Source: CAVYGM01 sp963768025
Lineage (GTDB): Bacteria; Bacteroidota; Bacteroidia; Cytophagales; Spirosomataceae
Reading direction: 5' to 3'
NCBI GenBank assembly: GCA_963768025.1
Contig: CAVYGM010000004.1
Location: forward strand, 186,001 to 250,000
Length of the DNA: 64,000 nucleotides
Shown here: positions 46,627 to 55,384 of the stretch, piece after piece
Numbering within the stretch: the first letter of the stretch is position 1
Layout of the letters: every line of letters begins with the position of its first letter
Notes under the pieces: model-generated
Seen by the model: the letters and a program-made list of their open reading frames with translations, nothing else
Databases searched by the model: none
Told to the model about the DNA's origin: nothing
Position numbers and translations under genes: made by a program

Positions 46627-47517
46627 ATGAAAGTGGCGAATAAATTCGGATGGGCGATAGCATGTTGTTTTCTTGGGGGGAGCTTTCTGATCTCCTGCGA
46701 TAATCAGTCTGATCTGATCGGAAACGAAAAGAAGATTCAGAACGATGAGGAAATAAGAGCGTACCTATCTACCAATGGTATTTCTGCTCAGCGCACCGCC
46801 GAAGGGCTGTACTACAAGGTTGTTTCCAAAGGAATTAATACCCAAAAAGCCGCTGTGGGGGATTTGGTGAAGGCTACCTACGTAGCGAGTCGGCTCGACG
46901 GAGTGCTGGTGGATAGTAGCGAAATAAGCCTCAACAAACCCGTAGAAGCAGTTTATGGGGTTAGCCGACTTCCTTATTTGTCGGATCAGGCGATGCAAAT
47001 CTTGTTCAGTACGCTGCTAAACGAAGGGGATTCGGTCACACTTTTTTTGCCCTCCTACCTTAGTTCAGGGGCTACCGGTACCCTTCTTTTTCCGGCATAT
47101 AGCCCCGTCCGGATTGACTTAAGAGTAACGGCAATCAGTAGCGAGACCGAGCAAATGGATGCTTTCGTAACGGAAAACAAGATCCTGATCACCGAAACAA
47201 GCGAAGCCGGTTTGCGATTTGGCAAAACACGATCCTATCCCGATTCTGCTCAGATCAAAGACGGGAGCGTGTTGAAGGTAAAATATACCGGTCGACGTAT
47301 GAACAATGTAATCTTTGATTCGGGTACGATCAGCGTTACCGTGGGAAGTACCAGCCTGGTGCAGGGCTTTACGCAAGGTTTGCTCAAACTTCGGGCCGGC
47401 GAAAAAGCGAACCTTCTGTTCCCTTCTACGCTAGGGTACGGAGTGCAGGGCAATACGAATATCCCTGGGTTTTCGCCTTTGTATTTTGAAGTTGAGATCG
47501 TTTCGAAAACAAACTAA
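46627..47517 (+). CDS. FKBP-type peptidyl-prolyl isomerase-like lipoprotein
   Basis: 296 residues, lipobox 'CCFLGGSFLISC'. Like its upstream neighbour it contains two FKBP-type units: about 65-165 ('AVGDLVKATYVASRLDGVLV', 'LLNEGDSVTLFLPSYLSSG') and about 205-295 ('KDGSVLKVKYTGRRMNNVIF', 'LVQGFTQGLLKLRAGEKANL', 'FPSTLGYGVQGNTNIPGFSP'). Pocket residues are only partly kept, so catalytic activity is uncertain. The 5-base spacing shows co-translation with the preceding isomerase; the two may act together in the periplasm. Confidence 0.85.
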   Translation: MKVANKFGWAIACCFLGGSFLISCDNQSDLIGNEKKIQNDEEIRAYLSTNGISAQRTAEGLYYKVVSKGINTQKAAVGDLVKATYVASRLDGVLVDSSEISLNKPVEAVYGVSRLPYLSDQAMQILFSTLLNEGDSVTLFLPSYLSSGATGTLLFPAYSPVRIDLRVTAISSETEQMDAFVTENKILITETSEAGLRFGKTRSYPDSAQIKDGSVLKVKYTGRRMNNVIFDSGTISVTVGSTSLVQGFTQGLLKLRAGEKANLLFPSTLGYGVQGNTNIPGFSPLYFEVEIVSKTN

Positions 47518-47533
47518 CTTACTTTTATCAACA

Positions 47534-47562
47534 AAAGAGGCGGCCCGCAAAGTCGCCTTTTT
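47534..47562 (+). terminator. terminator after the FKBP pair
   Basis: AGAGGCG pairs with CGCCTTTTTT across a short loop in the 80-base gap before rdgB, followed by T residues. Confidence 0.45.
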
Positions 47563-47597
47563 TGTTTTTTACGTTTATCCAAAATCGTCTTTATCCT

Positions 47598-48182
47598 ATG
47601 GAACTCTGTTTTGCTACGAATAACCCGCACAAACTGGAAGAAATTCAGGCGCTTCTTGGGTCGGATTTTCGCCTGCTCACCCTGAATGACATCGGGTGTC
47701 ACGACGATATTCCGGAGGACCAACCGACGATTTCGGGCAATTCCCACCAAAAAGCGGAATACATCTGGGAAAAGTACGGCGTAAACGCCTTTGCCGACGA
47801 TACCGGCTTGGAAATTGATGCCCTGAATGGCGAACCCGGCGTGCATTCTGCCCACTACGCCGGTCCCCAACGCAATGCCGACGACAATATACAGTTGGTG
47901 TGGAAACGTCTGGCCGAGCAGGGAACGCCTTTTCCCGCTGCTGCCCGGTTCGTAACGGTCATTACCCTGGTTTTGGATGGTGTCTATCATCAGTTCGAGG
48001 GTACGGTGGAAGGGACAATCTTAGCCACAAAACGGGGTACCCATGGGTTTGGGTATGATCCTATATTTGTTCCCAATGAACTGCAAAAGACCTTTGCCGA
48101 GCTCACCATGGCTGAAAAAAGTCGCCTTAGCCATCGCGCAAGGGCGTTTGCCAGATTGGTAGCTTTTCTGCAAAGCAGCTAG
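47598..48182 (+). CDS. rdgB: non-canonical purine NTP pyrophosphatase (RdgB/HAM1)
   Basis: Hydrolyses ITP, dITP and XTP to the monophosphates and keeps them out of nucleic acids. From ATG 47598 the protein is 194 residues and opens MELCFATNNPHKLEEIQ, the family signature. Other marks: 'ISGNSHQKAEYIWEKYG', 'FADDTGLEIDALNGEPGVHS', 'GTHGFGYDPIFVP', 'FAELTMAEKSRLSHRARAF'. A longer start at 47562 has no support. Downstream, a ppk2 gene follows after 75 bases on the same strand. Confidence 0.94.
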   Translation: MELCFATNNPHKLEEIQALLGSDFRLLTLNDIGCHDDIPEDQPTISGNSHQKAEYIWEKYGVNAFADDTGLEIDALNGEPGVHSAHYAGPQRNADDNIQLVWKRLAEQGTPFPAAARFVTVITLVLDGVYHQFEGTVEGTILATKRGTHGFGYDPIFVPNELQKTFAELTMAEKSRLSHRARAFARLVAFLQSS

Positions 48183-48257
48183 GCCGTATCGCCGCTTGCC
48201 TATACCACTTTTTATGACCAAATTGACGGACTTTCCTACCCAAACTACTTCTTCGAC

Positions 48258-49148
48258 ATGGCGCACTTCAATTCCCACGATTTTAGATACGATGGTTCCA
48301 GAACCTTCGAAATAGAAAAAAATCCTACCAAAATCCCTGACATATATGATTCCAAGGAAGAGTACCGCGAGATGCTGGAAGAGTCGGCCCAAGAGCTCGA
48401 CGACCTCCAAAGTATGATGTATGCCCACAATAGGTACGGGTTATTGATCATACTGCAAGCCATGGATGCCGCCGGTAAGGATGGTACCATCAAACACGTG
48501 TTGTCCGGGGTCAATCCAATTGGAATGAAGATTCATTCTTTCAAACGCCCAAGTGAGGCTGAACTAGGACATGACTTCATGTGGCGAAGTGCGGTGCTGT
48601 TGCCACAGCGCGGGAACATTACCCTTTTCAACCGCAGCTATTACGAAGAAGTGCTGGTGGTAAAAGTACATCCCGAAATACTGACGGACGTGCAGCGGCT
48701 CCCTACGGAGCTAACGGAGGATTTGGATAAGGTATGGAAAAACCGCTACAAAGACATAAAAAATTCGGAGAAGTACCTGTATCACAATGGGATCAGAGTG
48801 GTAAAGTTCTTTTTGAATGTATCCAAAAAAGAGCAAGCTGAGCGGCTGATTGAACGGATTCAGGATCCTTCCAAAAACTGGAAGTTCGAAGAAGGGGACG
48901 TAAAAGAAAGGGATTTCTGGGATGACTATATGAAAGCCTACGAGGACTGCATCAACGCCACGGGTACCGAAAAAGCCCCCTGGTACGTGATTCCGGCGGA
49001 TGACAAGAAGAATGCCCGCTTGATTATTGGTAAAATTATTACCGAAGAATTACACAAAATGAATACAAGTTACCCTGAGGCTAACGACAAGCGCCACGCC
49101 GAGTTGCAGAGCTTTATCGACATTATCAATTCACAAAATAACAGCTAA
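48258..49148 (+). CDS. ppk2: polyphosphate kinase 2 family protein
   Basis: Transfers phosphate between inorganic polyphosphate and nucleotides. 296 residues with the single PPK2 domain: 'LLIILQAMDAAGKDGTIKH' (Walker A), 'SGVNPIGMKIHSFKRP', 'ELGHDFMWRSAVLLPQRGN', 'TLFNRSYYEEVLVVKVHP' (Walker B region), 'IRVVKFFLNVSKKEQAERL' and 'WYVIPADDKKNARLII'. The one-domain length fits the class that phosphorylates nucleoside mono- or diphosphates; substrate preference cannot be read from sequence. A terminator follows the stop at once. Confidence 0.92.
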   Translation: MAHFNSHDFRYDGSRTFEIEKNPTKIPDIYDSKEEYREMLEESAQELDDLQSMMYAHNRYGLLIILQAMDAAGKDGTIKHVLSGVNPIGMKIHSFKRPSEAELGHDFMWRSAVLLPQRGNITLFNRSYYEEVLVVKVHPEILTDVQRLPTELTEDLDKVWKNRYKDIKNSEKYLYHNGIRVVKFFLNVSKKEQAERLIERIQDPSKNWKFEEGDVKERDFWDDYMKAYEDCINATGTEKAPWYVIPADDKKNARLIIGKIITEELHKMNTSYPEANDKRHAELQSFIDIINSQNNS

Positions 49149-49188
49149 AAAAAACGCCGGTGGAACAGAAGCTCCACCGACGTTTTTA
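49147..49188. terminator. terminator after ppk2
   Basis: AAAACGCCGGTGGA and TCCACCGACGTTTTT form a stem with one mismatch around an 8-9 base loop. It sits between convergent ppk2 and the coiled-coil gene. Confidence 0.75.
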
Positions 49189-49209
49189 CCTATATTTCTT
49201 CTTCTTCGA

Positions 49210-50160
49210 TTAACGAATTACGAAGTTTCCTCCTCCAATCCGATAACCTTCGGCATACAGTTCGATGCTGTATTTGCCGGGGCGAAACTGAGCGGTATTG
49301 TCATATACCATCTCCACCTTTTGATTGTTGTTCAGGTAAGAAACTGACTCACGGGCGGTAAATTTAACCTCCTGGCCATTCATCTCGAACTCACCGGAAC
49401 CCGTTGCGTCATCCGACACTACGGCACCTTCGGGGTCAAGTACCCGCACGTAAATATCTTTGGTATCCTGGCGGGTCAGTGGGTTTTCGGGAAGGTCAAA
49501 CACCAACTTCAGCTTATCAACGCGCTTGGCTTTGTAGGCATCGTCGTCCTTAGACTTACCCCTTGAATTGATCGCCAATACCTTTAGGTTTTGCGCTTTC
49601 AATGCCGCGGCGCGGTTTACTTTCTCTTCCAGCTCTTTATTCTGAGCGGTGTAGGTCATTACCGAATCGCTAAGTTGCGTCTGACGCTGCACCAGAGTCT
49701 CGCGCTCACTGCGCAGGCTACCCACCTGTACATTCAGTGAATCGTTGGAAGTAGCGAGCAACTGATTCTCCTCGCGCAAGCGGGCAATTTCAGTATCCTT
49801 CTCAGTAAGGAAGTTTTCATATTCCTTGATCTTGGTCAGGTACTTACCCGTTTCTACTTTCTTACTACGAGAAAGAGCTACTTTATCTGCTTCCAGTTGA
49901 GCTTTTACTTTGTTGAGCTCTTCTACATCACCACCTAGTTTTTCTACTTCTGCAATCTTCATATTCAAGGCAGTGGACAGGGAGTCAAGCTTCGTACGAG
50001 TAGCTGATACTTCGTTCACCTTCTCCATTATTACTGCCTCCTGATTCGTAAGTTCGGATCGTTGTTGGAAGAACAAGAACCCTAACATTGCTACGGCTAT
50101 CGCTAATACCACAACCACCGCCCACGCTGTACTTTGCTTTTTCTGTGCTTCGTTTTGCAT
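49210..50160 (-). CDS. membrane-anchored coiled-coil protein, unknown function
   Basis: 316 residues. One N-terminal transmembrane helix ('WAVVVVLAIAVAMLGFLFF'), then about 150 residues of heptad-patterned coiled coil ('VEKLGGDVEELNKVKAQLEA', 'IARLREENQLLATSNDSL', 'SDSVMTYTAQNKELEEKVNR'). The last ~110 residues are beta-rich ('KRVDKLKLVFDLPENPLTR', 'VRVLDPEGAVVSDDA', 'FRPGKYSIELYAEGYRIGGG'), resembling a small Ig-like sandwich. The anchor without cleavage site implies an inner-membrane protein reaching into the periplasm, perhaps spanning it. I recall similar unnamed proteins in Cytophagales; no function can be claimed. Confidence 0.65.
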   Translation of the reverse strand: MQNEAQKKQSTAWAVVVVLAIAVAMLGFLFFQQRSELTNQEAVIMEKVNEVSATRTKLDSLSTALNMKIAEVEKLGGDVEELNKVKAQLEADKVALSRSKKVETGKYLTKIKEYENFLTEKDTEIARLREENQLLATSNDSLNVQVGSLRSERETLVQRQTQLSDSVMTYTAQNKELEEKVNRAAALKAQNLKVLAINSRGKSKDDDAYKAKRVDKLKLVFDLPENPLTRQDTKDIYVRVLDPEGAVVSDDATGSGEFEMNGQEVKFTARESVSYLNNNQKVEMVYDNTAQFRPGKYSIELYAEGYRIGGGNFVIR

Positions 50161-50621
50161 TTTGATTTACGTTTAGATTGAAAAATAAAGAAAAAGTGTA
50201 CAGGTTTCACACATCCTCATTCATAGTTTAGTTGTTTGTAAGGTCTAAAAAAATCACGCTTTCAATCCGCATAGTAACGACAGATTCATGTACTTTATTT
50301 TTCAAACACCAGTATATATTTCATTTTAATAGCTTTTAGGACCTTCATATACTTACAATATAAGGAGAAGCTGAATAGTATATCTTAAAAAACCATACTA
50401 ACCTGAAATGGAATGGGGGCTACACCCGCTAGAAGCTGTTTTTGAATGCAGGTATGGCCTTCCCTGCGTTTTCTGCCTTTAAAATGCGCTCTTCGATCAG
50501 TCATATCATTAGAACAAATCAATGGCCTTTCTAGAAAAAAAGTGTAGAATACTGTACCCACATCAGAACACGAACCCACGAAAGCTTGGAAATCTACCGT
50601 CTGGATAGCAGCTGAATCTAG
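50161..50621. other. 460-base region without recognisable gene
   Basis: AT-rich, with several stops in every frame. A 64-codon minus-strand frame (50385-50579) has no start context, hydrophobic signal or family resemblance. It probably holds the promoter of the coiled-coil gene and otherwise shows nothing I can support. Confidence 0.4.
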
Positions 50622-52121
50622 CTATTTATAAAGTTTTTGAGCAGCTTCTTCGTATTTATCCCCCTTGATCCATTGAGGAGCTACGGTGCGGTCGGCAATA
50701 AGGCGGGCAGAATATACATAGGCCTGGCAAAATTTGAGCAGATACTCATAATCAATCGTTTCGGGATTGTCCGTAACCTGATGGTAGTTTTTCATCAGTT
50801 CGGCGTCAAACGCCCGGAAGCCGGGTGTCATGGTAGGCGCAGGAATACCCTTTGCCGCAAAACTTACATTATCCGACCGATCAAATAGCCCCTGTTCTGG
50901 GGCGGGATCTGCCACCACACCCAGGCCAAACGCCTGGCTGGCGGTCTCGATTTCGGCACGGGCACCGGTACGATCCAGGCCAATCACCGACAGGATACTC
51001 GTGTCATTGTAGCCCGCACCGTCAATATTGAGATTAAAAATGCATTTTTTGAGCGGAAGCAACGGATGGTTCGCGTAGTATTTACTTCCCAAAAGCCCTA
51101 CCTCTTCGCCCGTAAGTGCCACCAGCAGCACCGAGCGTTTGGGAGGTTTTTGCGCAAGGACCTGAGCCGCCGCCAGAACAGCGACTGTCCCGAAGGCATT
51201 GTCGCGAGCGCCGTTGAATATGCTATCTTCGGCGGTGATCGGCTGCCCCCCTTGCTTTCCTACCCCTACGTGGTCATAATGAGCCGACAAAAGAATGTAC
51301 TCATCTTTCAGGCTTGCATCTGTGCCTTCGATATAGGCTACTACATTGTAGCCATTTAACCTGGCTGCTTTACGACCACCGGTTTGGAAACGAACGCTTT
51401 CAGCGGCTCGTAGGAGTTGAGTAGGCTTAGCCTCCTGCCCATTTATCCAGGCGTGGGGGATAGAAGCGGCCTGCTCTTCAGTGGCGAGCGAGATGCGCTC
51501 ACCCGAAAAATAGTTTATTACAAAATTCCAGGGAACAGGAGCTTTAAAAATCTCGATTATAGCCAAGGCACCTTTCTGAGCCGCTAGTTTCCTCTTCTCC
51601 GCAGATACCGCAATAATAGCGGATGGCGTGGTAGCATCGGGTGAGCCGCTTTGCACCAGCACAATCTTCCCCTTTACATCCAGTCCTTTGTAGTCGTCCC
51701 AACCTTTGGCAGCATCTTCCAGCCCAAACCCGCCATAGACCAGCGGTGCCCGCAGGTCCATGGTTCCACCAGACATCAGAATCCAGTCCTTGCCCGACTG
51801 TAAGGTATCAGCCCCCAGGTAGATCTTCCCGCTTTGGGTTGCCCCCATTTTTTCGAGGGGTACCGCCTGCATGAACGAGTTTTGGCCCGGCACGTAGGCA
51901 AGACCATAGCTTCTGAACTGCTCCGCTACATAGCGAGCCGCCACCAGGTTTCCCTGCTCACCGGTTCGGCGTCCCATCAACTCATCCGAAGCCAAAAACC
52001 GCATGTGGGCTTCCAGTTCGTTTTTTTTAAGCTCAGAGCCGGGTACAGAGGAAGCTTTCTGGGCTTCACCAATATTCCACACTAGGAGGAAAAATACAGA
52101 AATCAAAATAGTCTTGTTCAT
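50622..52121 (-). CDS. M28-family zinc metallopeptidase (aminopeptidase)
   Basis: 499 residues with signal peptide MNKTILISVFFLLVWNIGEA. A protease-associated (PA) insert occupies about 110-240 ('GLDVKGKIVLVQSGSP'), and the M28 domain follows. Zinc ligands and catalytic residues are visible in order: histidine and aspartate in 'LLSAHYDHVGVG', aspartate in 'FNGARDNAFGTV', glutamates in 'ALTGEEVGLLGS', aspartate in 'NLNIDGAGYND' and histidine in 'KNYHQVTDNPETIDY'. It removes N-terminal residues from peptides in the periplasm or outside the cell. A small lipoprotein gene lies 36 bases upstream on the same strand. Confidence 0.92.
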   Translation of the reverse strand: MNKTILISVFFLLVWNIGEAQKASSVPGSELKKNELEAHMRFLASDELMGRRTGEQGNLVAARYVAEQFRSYGLAYVPGQNSFMQAVPLEKMGATQSGKIYLGADTLQSGKDWILMSGGTMDLRAPLVYGGFGLEDAAKGWDDYKGLDVKGKIVLVQSGSPDATTPSAIIAVSAEKRKLAAQKGALAIIEIFKAPVPWNFVINYFSGERISLATEEQAASIPHAWINGQEAKPTQLLRAAESVRFQTGGRKAARLNGYNVVAYIEGTDASLKDEYILLSAHYDHVGVGKQGGQPITAEDSIFNGARDNAFGTVAVLAAAQVLAQKPPKRSVLLVALTGEEVGLLGSKYYANHPLLPLKKCIFNLNIDGAGYNDTSILSVIGLDRTGARAEIETASQAFGLGVVADPAPEQGLFDRSDNVSFAAKGIPAPTMTPGFRAFDAELMKNYHQVTDNPETIDYEYLLKFCQAYVYSARLIADRTVAPQWIKGDKYEEAAQKLYK

Positions 52122-52157
52122 AAAGAATGAGACGTGGGTAAGGTGGGAAAAAGATTA

Positions 52158-52706
52158 TTACTGGACGGTCACCTGGACATCAAAAGGCTTGCGACTGCTG
52201 ATGGCGAGTTCCTGAAATCCCTGGATCCGGTAGGATTGCACACGCCAGGCTCCTCCCTGCGACGCGCTCCGGAGCAACAGATTTTTCTCCGACTCATAGA
52301 GCTTATTTTCCGAAAGGATGGTAGCCTCAATCAGAGCAGGCTTGCCACTAGGCCTGTCCAATACTACCTTCAGATGGCGCACGGGCAAATCTTCTTCGCT
52401 TTTGAGCGTATACTCATAGGTGAGCGAATCAGGACGGCCAATGGAATAGCTTGCCCGGTACGCGGGCTTGTTAATATCTGCCTGCACAAATAGTTCCAGC
52501 TCTTTTTGCCAGTTTACTTCGTGGGTTGTCCGCTGCTCGCGTTGATCACCCACCATCATGCTTTTGCTCACAGTGGGTTTTTGCTGACTAAGAAGTTGAA
52601 TCTGCTCCTGGACAAATCCTTTTACATTATAATATACATCAGGCTCGTGCTGCTGGGCAGCGGGTGTTTGGCAAGAGGTTATCCCTCCCATCACCAAAGC
52701 ACCCAA
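52158..52706 (-). CDS. hypothetical lipoprotein
   Basis: About 182 residues with lipobox 'LVMGGITSC'. The body is polar and beta-rich ('NWQKELELFVQADINKP', 'SLTYEYTLKSEEDLPVRHLK', 'KPALIEATILSENKLYESEK'); no family recognised. The start is uncertain: the open frame begins at TTG 52706, but the same frame upstream encodes more of the hydrophobic signal (NVLILGFLGAL) and has no ATG, so the initiation codon may be non-standard or lost to an indel. It is upstream of the M28 peptidase by 36 bases and probably shares its transcript. Confidence 0.55.
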   Translation of the reverse strand: MGALVMGGITSCQTPAAQQHEPDVYYNVKGFVQEQIQLLSQQKPTVSKSMMVGDQREQRTTHEVNWQKELELFVQADINKPAYRASYSIGRPDSLTYEYTLKSEEDLPVRHLKVVLDRPSGKPALIEATILSENKLYESEKNLLLRSASQGGAWRVQSYRIQGFQELAISSRKPFDVQVTVQ

Positions 52707-52872
52707 AAACCCGAGAATAAGTACGTTGCTAAAGGGAATGAGAAGACCGGAATTTTAAAATTTAGTATCGACACAAGTTAATAAGGTATACGTGGTACGT
52801 TTGGATTCTAAAAAAATACTCAGAAAGCCAGGGGCTCTCTGAGTAGGCTAACACAGCACAGGCTGATATAGT

Positions 52873-54409
52873 TTACAGCAGGCTTTCGCCCACCATCTCT
52901 TCGGGTTTGCTGATTCCCATCAAAGTCAGAATCGTAGGGGCCACGTCGGCGAGTTTCCCATCACGGATCGGCTGCAAATAGATGCTATCCACCAGTACGC
53001 AGGGAACCAGGTTGAGGGAGTGGGCCGTATTGGGGGTTCCGTCGTCGTTGATCATGTAGTCGGAGTTGCCGTGGTCGGCAATAATGATGGATGAGTAGCC
53101 GTGCGCGAGTCCGGTCGTTACGACGGCTTCGGTGCATTGGTCCACCGTTTCGGCACGCTTTTACGGCGGCTTCAAAAATACCTGTATGCCCTACCATGTC
53201 GGGATTGGCAAAGTTAAGGCACACAAAGTCCACCTCTTCTCTTTCGAGCGCGGGCACGATGGCATCCCGAAGATCAAAGGCCGACATTTCGGGTTGCAGG
53301 TCGTAGGTGGCTACCTTGGGCGAAGGGCACATCAGGCGGCTTTCTCCCTCAAATTCTTTCTCCCGTCCTCCCGAAAAGAAGAACGTTACGTGGGGGTACT
53401 TTTCGGTTTCGGCAATCCGAATCTGCTTTTTGCCCGCTTTGGCCAGTACTTCCCCCAGAGTATTGGTGAGGTTATCTTTGTCAAAAATAGGCTCCACTCC
53501 CTCAAACGTATCATCGTAGTTGGTCATGGTAATGTAGCGCAGATTTAACTTGTGCATGTTTTGCTCGTGGAAATCACGCTGGGTCAGAGCCTCGGTGATT
53601 TCTCGGCCACGGTCGGTCCGGAAGTTGAAGCACAGCACCACGTCGCCGTCCTCAATTAGTGCCACTGGGGCGTCCTGACCCGTTACGGCCACAATAGGCT
53701 TGATGAATTCGTCGGTCACGCCTTCAGCATAGGATGATTCTACGGCACTCAGCAGGCCACTCTGTGGAACCTGTGGCTTCCTATTCCGTGTACCATAGCA
53801 TCGTAGGCGAGTTTTACCCGCTCCCAGCGCTTATCGCGGTCCATGGCATAATAGCGCCCCGTAACACTGGCGATCTGACCCGTGGTGGTGGCCATGTGCG
53901 TTTCCAATTCCCTCAGAAAACCAAGGCCGCTTTTGGGATCGCAGTCGCGTCCATCGGTGAAGGCATGCACAAACACATCGGTTAAACCAGCCTGATGCGC
54001 GAATGCTGCAAAGTCCTTTGAGGTGGTCAATGTGCGAATGCACCCCACCATCGGATACTAGTCCGATGAAGTGTACTTTTTTGGCAAATGTTTTTGCGTA
54101 GTCCAGGGCGCTGGCCAGTACGGGCTCTTTGGCGAGCGAGCCGTCTTCCACCGCCAGGTTTATTTTTACGAGATCTTGATACACCACTCGTCCGGCACCC
54201 AGGTTGGTATGCCCTACTTCGGAGTTCCCCATCTGCCCATCGGGCAATCCTACCGCCAATCCACTGGCCTGAAGCTTGCTATGGGGGTACTTTTGGAGGA
54301 TGCTATCGTAAAAAGGAGTATGAGCGGCCAGGATAGCCGAACGACCTTCTTCACCCGGCCTGGCTATTCCCCACCCATCCATTATAATGAGTATTACTTT
54401 TTTATTCAT
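52873..54409 (-). CDS. gpmI: 2,3-bisphosphoglycerate-independent phosphoglycerate mutase (three frameshifts)
   Basis: Interconverts 3- and 2-phosphoglycerate in glycolysis through a phosphoserine, with two manganese ions. The frame breaks at about 54018 (insertion), 53778 (deletion) and 53155 (insertion); corrected, the protein is 511 residues, normal for the family. Motifs in order: 'LIIMDGWGIA', 'PDGQMGNSEVGHTNLGAGR' with the catalytic serine, 'GLVSDGGVHSHIDHLK', 'HAFTDGRDCDPKSGLGFL', 'TGRYYAMDRDKRWERV', 'VLCFNFRTDRGREITEAL', 'NFANPDMVGHTGIFEAAVKA' and 'IIIADHGNSDYM'. All metal ligands are present, so an active enzyme is expected. Its start overlaps the stop of the LMW phosphatase gene by 4 bases. 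Confidence 0.88.
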
Positions 54410-54903
54410 GATTGCAATTGATTCTTTTCAATTAAAAATTCCAAAAAGTGAGTTCCGCACCGCTCCACGATCCAATATACGTCATCGAAAACTGAAATAT
54501 CCTCGTAATAGGGATCGGGTACATCCAGAGATTCGGCTCGCTCCGGGTCAAATTCCCGATACATAAATAGCCGCTCGTCGGGAAAATAAAATCCACTACT
54601 TCGGTAGCTCTGATTGCGGATATCCTCATAGTTTGCTTCATCCATAGCGAGGATATAATCGAAATTATAAAAATCGTCGCCGTTCAACTTTCGTCCCTTG
54701 TGGGTAAGGTTAATGCCGTACTGCTGAGCCAGCTGCCGCATGCGGCGGTCGGGCAAGCTACCTATGTGGTAGGAGGAAGTACCTGCCGAGTCGCACGATA
54801 TTTCTCCGGAAAGCCCGGCCTTAGCCACCAAGTCACGAAATACGCCTTCCGCAATGGGGGAGCGGCAGATATTCCCGAGGCATACAAATAGGACATGAAT
54901 CAT
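54406..54903 (-). CDS. low-molecular-weight protein-tyrosine phosphatase
   Basis: 165 residues. The P-loop CX5R is at the N-terminus (FVCLGNICRSPIAEG), and the acid-loop aspartate lies in 'SLDVPDPYYEDISVFD', spaced as in LMW-PTPs. 'SAGTSSYHIGSLPDRRMRQL' and 'YILAMDEANYEDIR' are also typical. It dephosphorylates phosphotyrosine on proteins such as capsule kinases, or may act as an arsenate-reductase-like enzyme; context favours neither. ATGA overlap with gpmI implies co-translation. Confidence 0.92.
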   Translation of the reverse strand: MIHVLFVCLGNICRSPIAEGVFRDLVAKAGLSGEISCDSAGTSSYHIGSLPDRRMRQLAQQYGINLTHKGRKLNGDDFYNFDYILAMDEANYEDIRNQSYRSSGFYFPDERLFMYREFDPERAESLDVPDPYYEDISVFDDVYWIVERCGTHFLEFLIEKNQLQS

Positions 54904-54992
54904 GGCCGGGTGGCAGGCAGTTTGGTTTGGCTAAATAGTGTCGGTTAATTGTGTAGTAACGCGCTCAATCACCAGTGAAGGGACTAGGCCAA

Positions 54993-55328
54993 TCATTCTT
55001 TCAATTCAATTGATTCCCCATTTTCGTCCACTATTACATACACATCTTCGCCGGGTTTGCGCATCATGTATTTTTCGCGCGCCCACTTTTCCATCATCTC
55101 TTTGGTGCCAAACACCTCGTGATGCTCTTTTTTTACCTGTTTTACCTGTTCTTTATAATAGCTCAGATCCCTTTCCAGCTCCTTCATTTTCTGACGGTTT
55201 TCCCATACCGCAAACAGATTATTGTCGTCAATAAACAGAATCCAGATGAGCCACACGACCAGAGTTCCGGTGTAGAACTTCCGCATATGGTACCACAGTC
55301 GGTGTAGCCAGGGAGGTAGTTGCATCAT
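54993..55328 (-). CDS. DivIC/FtsB-family septum formation initiator
   Basis: 111 residues: a short cytoplasmic N-terminus, one transmembrane segment ('GTLVVWLIWILFI'), a coiled coil ('WENRQKMKELERDLSYYKEQ', 'KQVKKEHHEVFG') and the conserved end 'KWAREKYMMRKPGEDVYVIV'. This architecture matches FtsB/DivIC, which links FtsQ and FtsL at the division site. It stands directly downstream of eno, a common place for this gene in many bacteria, but a terminator separates the two here. Confidence 0.88.
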   Translation of the reverse strand: MMQLPPWLHRLWYHMRKFYTGTLVVWLIWILFIDDNNLFAVWENRQKMKELERDLSYYKEQVKQVKKEHHEVFGTKEMMEKWAREKYMMRKPGEDVYVIVDENGESIELKE

Positions 55329-55343
55329 GGGAGAGATGAAAAA

Positions 55344-55367
55344 AAACCGGAGCCTAAGCTCCGGTTT
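55344..55367 (-). terminator. intrinsic terminator after eno
   Basis: AAACCGGAGC and GCTCCGGTTT form a perfect 10-bp stem with loop CTAA; on the minus strand it is followed by eight T residues. It ends the eno transcript. Confidence 0.85.
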
Positions 55368-55384
55368 GGTAAATAGACTTTGGG

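Noticed and set aside
50385..50579. 64-codon open frame in the 50.2-50.6 kb gap
   Set aside because: Odd composition (several cysteines and scattered basic residues), no plausible start context and no signal or domain pattern.
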